NCBI RefSeq assembly: GCF_014839805.1
Contig: NC_051129.1
Location: 11,536,920-11,600,919 of the forward strand
Source: Manduca sexta
Lineage: Eukaryota; Arthropoda; Insecta; Lepidoptera; Sphingidae
Reading direction: 5' to 3'
DNA length: 64,000 nucleotides
Shown: in pieces, positions 59,837 through 64,000 of the stretch
Layout of the letters: each line of letters starts with the position of its first letter
Numbering within the stretch: the first letter of the stretch is position 1
Notes under the pieces: generated by a model
Told to the model about the DNA's origin: nothing
The model's database searches: none
What the model saw: the letters and a program-made list of their open reading frames with translations, nothing else
Position numbers and translations under genes: made by a program

Positions 59837-59861
59837 TATAATATCAGCCTTGTATTATATA
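59837..59861 (-). repeat. SINE 3'-end scrap
   Basis: ATAATATCAGCCTTGTATTA is the reverse complement of the SINE terminus. Confidence 0.5.
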
Positions 59862-59934
59862 CCTAGTCTTGCCATAAATATTGTAATAAAGAAAAAAGAA
59901 AATTGTTAACTGCAAATAACATTTATTACTTTTA

Positions 59935-60281
59935 CAGTGTGTCAGTTTAATACATAAATATAAAACAATTAAAAATATAAAAAGCTTATTCGAAGTGGTC
60001 TCCATTGGCTGCAATACAGTCCTTTAAACGATGAGGCCAGTTATCAATAGAAGCACGCACTCTTTCCATGGGAAAATTCTTCACTGCCAATCGTATAGAT
60101 TGTTTTAGGGACTCCAAATTATCATGGCGTTTAGAGCAAGCTGTACTTTCTAAAACTGACCACAAATCATAATCCAGCGGATTAAGATCGGGACTAGACG
60201 ACGGCCAGTCTTCAGCTCTGATGAAGTCCGAAACGTTCGATTCCAACCAAGACTGCGTGGACCGAGCTTTATGACCCGGCG
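59935..60281 (-). mobile_element. Mariner-type transposon, 3' end only
   Basis: Contains the last part of a transposase and, left of its stop, about 50 bases ending CAGTGTGTCAG next to a TA (59933-59934), which would be the terminal repeat and target site. The other end lies in or beyond the 500-N gap, and I cannot identify a matching repeat at 60782 onward. Confidence 0.7.
59986..60281 (-). CDS. Mariner transposase C-terminus (partial)
   Basis: The frame is open from the gap edge to a stop at 59986, about 98 residues. It starts GHKARSTQSWLESNVSDF and carries WPSSSPDLNPLDYDLWSVLE; the aspartate of LDY is the third catalytic acid of the mariner DDE/D triad. The first two acidic residues would be in the gap. 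The tail ends CIAANGDHFE. Transposase of this family cuts and pastes DNA at TA sites in the nucleus. The DLNPLDYxLW wording suggests a D37D-like group rather than classical D34D, but the spacing cannot be measured here. No frameshift is visible in the part present. Confidence 0.85.
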
Positions 60282-60781
60282 NNNNNNNNNNNNNNNNNNN
60301 NNNNNNNNNNNNNNNNNNNNNNNNNNNNNNNNNNNNNNNNNNNNNNNNNNNNNNNNNNNNNNNNNNNNNNNNNNNNNNNNNNNNNNNNNNNNNNNNNNNN
60401 NNNNNNNNNNNNNNNNNNNNNNNNNNNNNNNNNNNNNNNNNNNNNNNNNNNNNNNNNNNNNNNNNNNNNNNNNNNNNNNNNNNNNNNNNNNNNNNNNNNN
60501 NNNNNNNNNNNNNNNNNNNNNNNNNNNNNNNNNNNNNNNNNNNNNNNNNNNNNNNNNNNNNNNNNNNNNNNNNNNNNNNNNNNNNNNNNNNNNNNNNNNN
60601 NNNNNNNNNNNNNNNNNNNNNNNNNNNNNNNNNNNNNNNNNNNNNNNNNNNNNNNNNNNNNNNNNNNNNNNNNNNNNNNNNNNNNNNNNNNNNNNNNNNN
60701 NNNNNNNNNNNNNNNNNNNNNNNNNNNNNNNNNNNNNNNNNNNNNNNNNNNNNNNNNNNNNNNNNNNNNNNNNNNNNNNNN
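60282..60781. other. Assembly gap, exactly 500 N
   Basis: A placeholder gap that truncates the mariner element and may hide the last TLDc exon(s). Confidence 1.
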
Positions 60782-60994
60782 TGGGTAAAATTGGCATTTA
60801 CACACTTTTCACCTTCATCTTTGTGGTGAAATCAGAAATAATAACTGTGGTCATTCATTTGTAGGTACTCCATAATAACTGATGAACGTAAGATAATTCG
60901 AAGTAAAATAAATTCTTTAATTAAATATAGCTGTGGATGTTAGTAAAGTACAGCTGTTCAAAAGGGTATTGATCTGTAATGTGGTGTAGTATAC

Positions 60995-61229
60995 TGACTC
61001 TGGATGGTAGCAGAGCGCGAAGGGTTTCTTGTGCAGGTCGTGCTTGGCGGGCGCGGCGTGCGGCGCGTGGGTGCGTGGGGTGCGTGCGGCGCGTGGGTGC
61101 GTGCGGCGCGTGCGCGGGCGGGTCGGGCAGCGCGAACAGCAGCGCGCGCTCGGCGGGCACGTAGCCGCCCGCGCCGCCCGCCGCCCACGCCGCCGAGCTG
61201 AACCCGCCCACCACCGACCCGCGCGACAG
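60995..61229 (-). CDS. TLDc exon, second part
   Basis: Acceptor TATTGTTGCAG; donor GTATAC. It opens LSRGSVVGGFSSAAWAAGG and continues through ALLFALPDPPAHAPHAP. It closes in another frame with KHDLHKKPFALCYHPES. Between lie CACGC/CCGCACGC repeats where two missing C (near 61071 and 61095) would restore a PHAPHAP run and one frame. The 235-base length is two short of a multiple of three, as that predicts. Confidence 0.7.
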
Positions 61230-63677
61230 CTGCAACAATACGACTGCCCTGCTGAGTAGTCAGGGGTGGCGGCCTTAAACGAATCAAGACTTAAGGTGGG
61301 AGTAAAACAATTTGATATAAGCTTTGTGGGTTCACATTATCTATAAAAATTCTACTTTCACTTATTTAAGCGCGTAATGCATTGAATAGCCTGAGGTCCC
61401 GGTCAGTTGTCTCCTTCACCTCCCATTAAGGTTGGCACTAGTGTCAAATTTGATCGCACATAGTGATATTGAATTTTATGCTTAGTATTAGGTCGCAGTC
61501 TATTATGGTAGGGCTCGATGTGAAATTGTAGTTAAAAAATACCTGTACAAGCACGAGCACAGGCGCACACCGTCGCAGTGCGAGTGGAACGCTTGGGCCG
61601 AGTAGCCGTGTGTCGACGCACGGAATATCAGACGCCATGTTTGTTTCGGGCTCCCACACCTGGTAAACAATGCGTTTAGTATTAATGAATGTACAAAAGC
61701 GGCGATAGCCTAGTTGGGTGTGGAACGGACTGAGACGAATGTCCGCGGGTTCAAATCCCAGGGCACACACCTCTGACTTTTCTAAAAATCATGTATGTAT
61801 TCTTTGTGAATTTATCGTTCGCTTTAACGGTGAAAGGAAACATCGTGAGGAAACCTGCACATCTGAGAAGTTCTCTATGGAATTTCGAAGGTGTGTGAAG
61901 TCTACCCCGCACTAGGCCAGCGTGGTGGACTAAGGCCTAATCCCTCTTAGTAGTAGAGGAGGCCCGTGCTCAGCAGTGGGCAAGTGTGTAATACAGGGCT
62001 GATATTATTATTGTTATTATTGTATTAATGAAGATACATTAACAGCTATTATGTGAAATATAGGCAATGGTTCTTCTACATCAGTGCAGAAAATTATTGC
62101 TCTTCACGACTGAGGATAATACAACTGCAATGCCGCAGTAAATGTTGAGCTAAAGAATAAGTTTGTGTATTTGTTTTTTGTATGTGTATTTTACTGTTTT
62201 TATCGTAGCTACTCTGTTACATCCTTAATGCCCTGAATTATACTTTTATGTAAATAGTTATGACATTATGTTTCGTGCTATATCAGATAAAATACCCTGT
62301 CCTCACCCCAATTCGGGCAGGTTCTTCTTTTAATTTTATTAAATACAAATGTCATATTTACCAGTTGTTGATGACAGCTTGAAAGCACTCTTCTCTTGCT
62401 GAAGAATTACAGACCCGATAAACATATTGACAGCCAATCTGCAACACAATAGCAGGTGAGTATAATAATTATTTGACTAAAAAATATATAAATGAAAATA
62501 AAACTTAATGACCATAAAACATCGACATCTGTTTGGGTTGATACTTTATTATTATGGGTCCTCTTAATTTTAAAGGCTGTTGAGCGGTGTTACTTCACGG
62601 ACGGTGATTTCTTTCTTATGATATGTGTTAAAGACTGTCGTTAACTATTATGTGAGCGAGCAAGTCAAGGTGTTGTTTTGATCTTGAAGATCGTTGGAAG
62701 CATTGAAATATCCAACCATTTTAAGATCTTAGAGTGGTGACTCGTGATAGGCAGTTTTATTATTGTTTATGGACTTGTCTAATAACTCAATTTTATAACC
62801 GGTGAGTTAATTTTCATAATAAAAAGGGCGTGTGTACACTGTACCGAGGTTGCGTGCGCTTGTCGGGCGGCGGTGCGGCGTGCAGGGCGGCGCGGCGGTA
62901 CCGCTCAGCGACAACTCATGGGCACCGCGCCCGTCGGCTCCACCTCCTCCGCGAACACAGCGCTGTCTGCACATAAACACAAAATACGTGACACTTTACT
63001 TCGATTGTCAGCTGAGCTATCAAAAACATGAGTTGAACCCGAGACCTCAAAATTCAGAATATGTTATACTACGTACTTACGTAGGTAATACAAATACGCC
63101 ATCGCGGCTGTCTAAAATAATACATACCAATAAGCAGCAGCCGCACGTGCTGCATGAGCGGCGCAAGGTGGTGACACACGCGCGCGCGCTCCTCCTCCGT
63201 CCAGTGCGCCGTGGGCTGCGTCACGCCGGCGCGCTGCTTGGCCCACGCCAGCGCGCACCGCCACACTTCCTTCTTCTAGGCATAGCTGTAATATACCCGC
63301 AGCGTTTTAATCAGGTATCCCTGGCCAGTCACTTCAAACGTATCTTTACCCTAATGTAACTTTCCATTACGTCACAACTTCCAAGATACCGTCACGGCAT
63401 TATAATTCCATTAGGTTACTCATGTCCATATTTATTAGAGATTAATCTAGCAGCAGGTGTTATATGAGGTGTTATTATTATTAAGGCAATATAATCATGT
63501 GTTCTCGGTCTAAACTACAATATTATTATGTTAATATACTAACAAAGTCAGAAGAGATCAGTTTGATAAGAGCTTCTTTCGGCAGGTTGAGGAAAGCGTT
63601 GGTCTTCACGCAGTCGGCGGCGTTGTCTCCGATGAAAGCGATGCAGCGCTCCATGAACGATGACGCGCTTTTGCCTC
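60995..63677 (-). CDS. BACK-TLDc domain protein gene (partial, six exons)
   Basis: Six minus-strand exons (63677-63544, 63285/63275-63128, 62966-62838, 62438-62362, 61659-61543, 61229-60995) have GT/AG borders and compatible phases. They read in order: the BACK helices (CIAFIGDNAADCVKTNAF, LPKEALIKLISSD, VWRCALAWAK), a linker, a short cysteine-containing exon, then a TLDc domain (TWRLIFRASTHGYSAQAFHS, GGFSS-AW, ALLFALPD, KKPFALCYHPE). BTB-BACK proteins are often Cullin-3 adaptors; TLDc domains are tied to oxidative-stress protection and V-ATPase binding. The BTB exon(s) must lie right of the window, and the end of TLDc left of 60995. Drosophila serine-enriched protein (GPRS) is a possible BTB-BACK relative, unproven. 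Three exons need one or two single-base insertions, all in short G/C runs. Confidence 0.75.
61543..61659 (-). CDS. TLDc exon, first part
   Basis: Acceptor TTGTTTACCAG; donor GTATTT. It reads CGSPKQTWRLIFRASTHGYS then AQAFHSHCDG, the classic TLDc opening (W-x-L-x-x-x-A-S-x-H-G-x-S-A-x-x-F-H). After CDGV the good continuation (APVLVLVQ) is one frame over; one missing G near 61565 explains it and makes the exon join the next in phase. Confidence 0.75.
61699..62031 (+). mobile_element. Full-length tRNA-derived SINE in an intron
   Basis: The best copy in the window. The A box TAGCCTAGTTGG (61706-61717) and B box GGTTCAAATCC (61748-61758) both fit the pol III consensus. The body contains GTGAAAGGAAACATCGTGAG, CCAGCGTGGTGGACTAAGGC and a CAGCAGTGGG end, followed by (ATT)n. 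It sits antisense to the TLDc gene, between two of its exons. Confidence 0.85.
62362..62438 (-). CDS. Short exon joining linker to TLDc
   Basis: Acceptor TTGTGTTGCAG; donor GTAAAT. It encodes IGCQYVYRVCNSSAREECFQ then AVINNW, the last tryptophan being split across the junction with the next exon. Intact, with no frameshift. Confidence 0.75.
62838..62966 (-). CDS. Linker exon (two frameshifts)
   Basis: Acceptor TTTATGTGCAG; donor GTACAC. Starts by completing the aspartate of LLLID, then SAVFAEEVEPTGAVPM. It continues in two further frames as ELSL and RYRRAALHAAPPPDKRTQPRYS. Missing G at about 62917 (ATGAG for ATGGAG) and 62906 (CTGAG for CTGGAG) restore one frame and the phase-0 exit. Confidence 0.7.
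62990..63070 (-). repeat. Possible tRNA-like SINE scrap in intron
   Basis: On the minus strand TTTTGAGGTCTCGGGTTCAA-CTCATG contains a B-box-like GGTTCAACTC. No A box found. Confidence 0.3.
63128..63285 (-). CDS. BACK domain exon, second part
   Basis: Donor GTATGT. Reads VWRCALAWAKQRAGVTQPTA, HWTEEERARVCHHLAPLMQH, VRLLLI. The acceptor is uncertain. TATTACAG at 63286 would give LCLEE before VW, which suits BACK domains but needs an indel near 63270. CCTAG at 63276 gives KKEVW in phase with no indel. Confidence 0.7.
63544..63677 (-). CDS. BACK domain exon, first part
   Basis: Acceptor TTTATTCCAG; donor GTTAGT. Reads GKSASSFMERCIAFIGDNAA, DCVKTNAFLNLPKEALIKLI, SSDF, the opening helices of a BACK domain that follows a BTB domain. 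No frameshift. The upstream exon is outside the window. Confidence 0.8.
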
Positions 63678-63799
63678 CTGGAATAAATTATACATATCTA
63701 CATACAATCTGTGCTGCATAAATGCACATATATAAACCTTCACGTCTTCTAGTCCCGCAACTAATGTACTCACTTTATGTAAAGCTATATTGTAGACAA

Positions 63800-64000
63800 T
63801 ATGTGTGTATTCTTTGTGAATTATCGCTTACTTTAACAGTGAAGGAAAATATCGTGAGGAAACCTGCTACCTGAGTTCTCTATAGGAATTATGAGGGTAT
63901 ATGAAGTCTACCAATCCGCACTAGGCCAGCGTGGTGGACTAAGGCCTAATCCCTCTCAGTAGTAGAGGCCCGTGCCCAGCGGTGGGACAGTATATAATGA
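63800..64000 (+). mobile_element. 5'-truncated tRNA-SINE at window edge
   Basis: Body and 3' end of the same SINE (GTGAAGGAAAATATCGTGAG, CCAGCGTGGTGGACTAAGGC, GCCCAGCGGTGGGACAGTAT). The tRNA head is absent and the copy may continue past the window. Confidence 0.75.

Noticed and set aside
60150..60864. Long open frames across the second gap
   Set aside because: Same artefact; only the part left of 60281 in the mariner frame is real.

Overview
The window looks like 64 kb of a lepidopteran (moth or butterfly) nuclear genome. It is AT-rich, has spliced genes with GT/AG introns, and is full of repeats typical of that order: Lep1-type Helitrons, tRNA-derived SINEs, LINE 3' tails and mariner. No bacterial, viral or organellar gene organisation is visible. 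Two assembly gaps of exactly 500 N lie at 21120-21619 and 60282-60781. I cannot name the species.

Only two genes are well supported. (1) 14567-15568 (+) is a compact, apparently intronless gene with TATA box, initiator, 135-residue CDS and poly(A) signal. It encodes a small secreted cysteine-rich protein whose cysteine and VGC-x-C pattern fits the interleukin-17 fold. (2) 60995-63677 (-) is part of a multi-exon gene whose six recognisable exons join in phase to give a BACK domain followed by a TLDc domain; the BTB part must lie right of the window. Three of its exons are broken by apparent single-base losses in short G or C runs, which looks more like uncorrected assembly error than decay. 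A well-spliced but unidentified exon lies at 8726-8893 (-), with weaker coding-like islets at 7946-8007, 11930-12104, 13888-13994, 40345-40542, 52491-52820 and 58628-58806.

Layout: 1-4900 holds a 5'-truncated, frameshifted LINE (2260-3490) and a LINE tail. 4918-6786 is a 1.87 kb non-autonomous hAT-like element with 8-bp target duplications, 15-bp terminal inverted repeats and subterminal CAAGAC arrays. 9178-11632 carries two copies of one Helitron-like family in head-to-head inverted orientation, about 650 bp apart. 12344-12527 is a short solo LTR. 14.5-15.6 kb is the cytokine-like gene. 15.6-59.9 kb is essentially a gene desert with repeat fragments, one clean Helitron (43758-44424), four near-perfect or perfect short hairpins across the window (one of them at 4428-4474), and CpG-rich islets (27.2, 33.5, 36.5-36.8, 42.2-42.9 kb) that may be regulatory. 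59.9-60.3 kb is a mariner transposase 3' end running into the second gap, inside or just downstream of the TLDc gene. 61-64 kb is the TLDc gene with SINEs in its introns.

The two genes are unrelated in sequence and face away from each other across the desert; nothing suggests a shared pathway.
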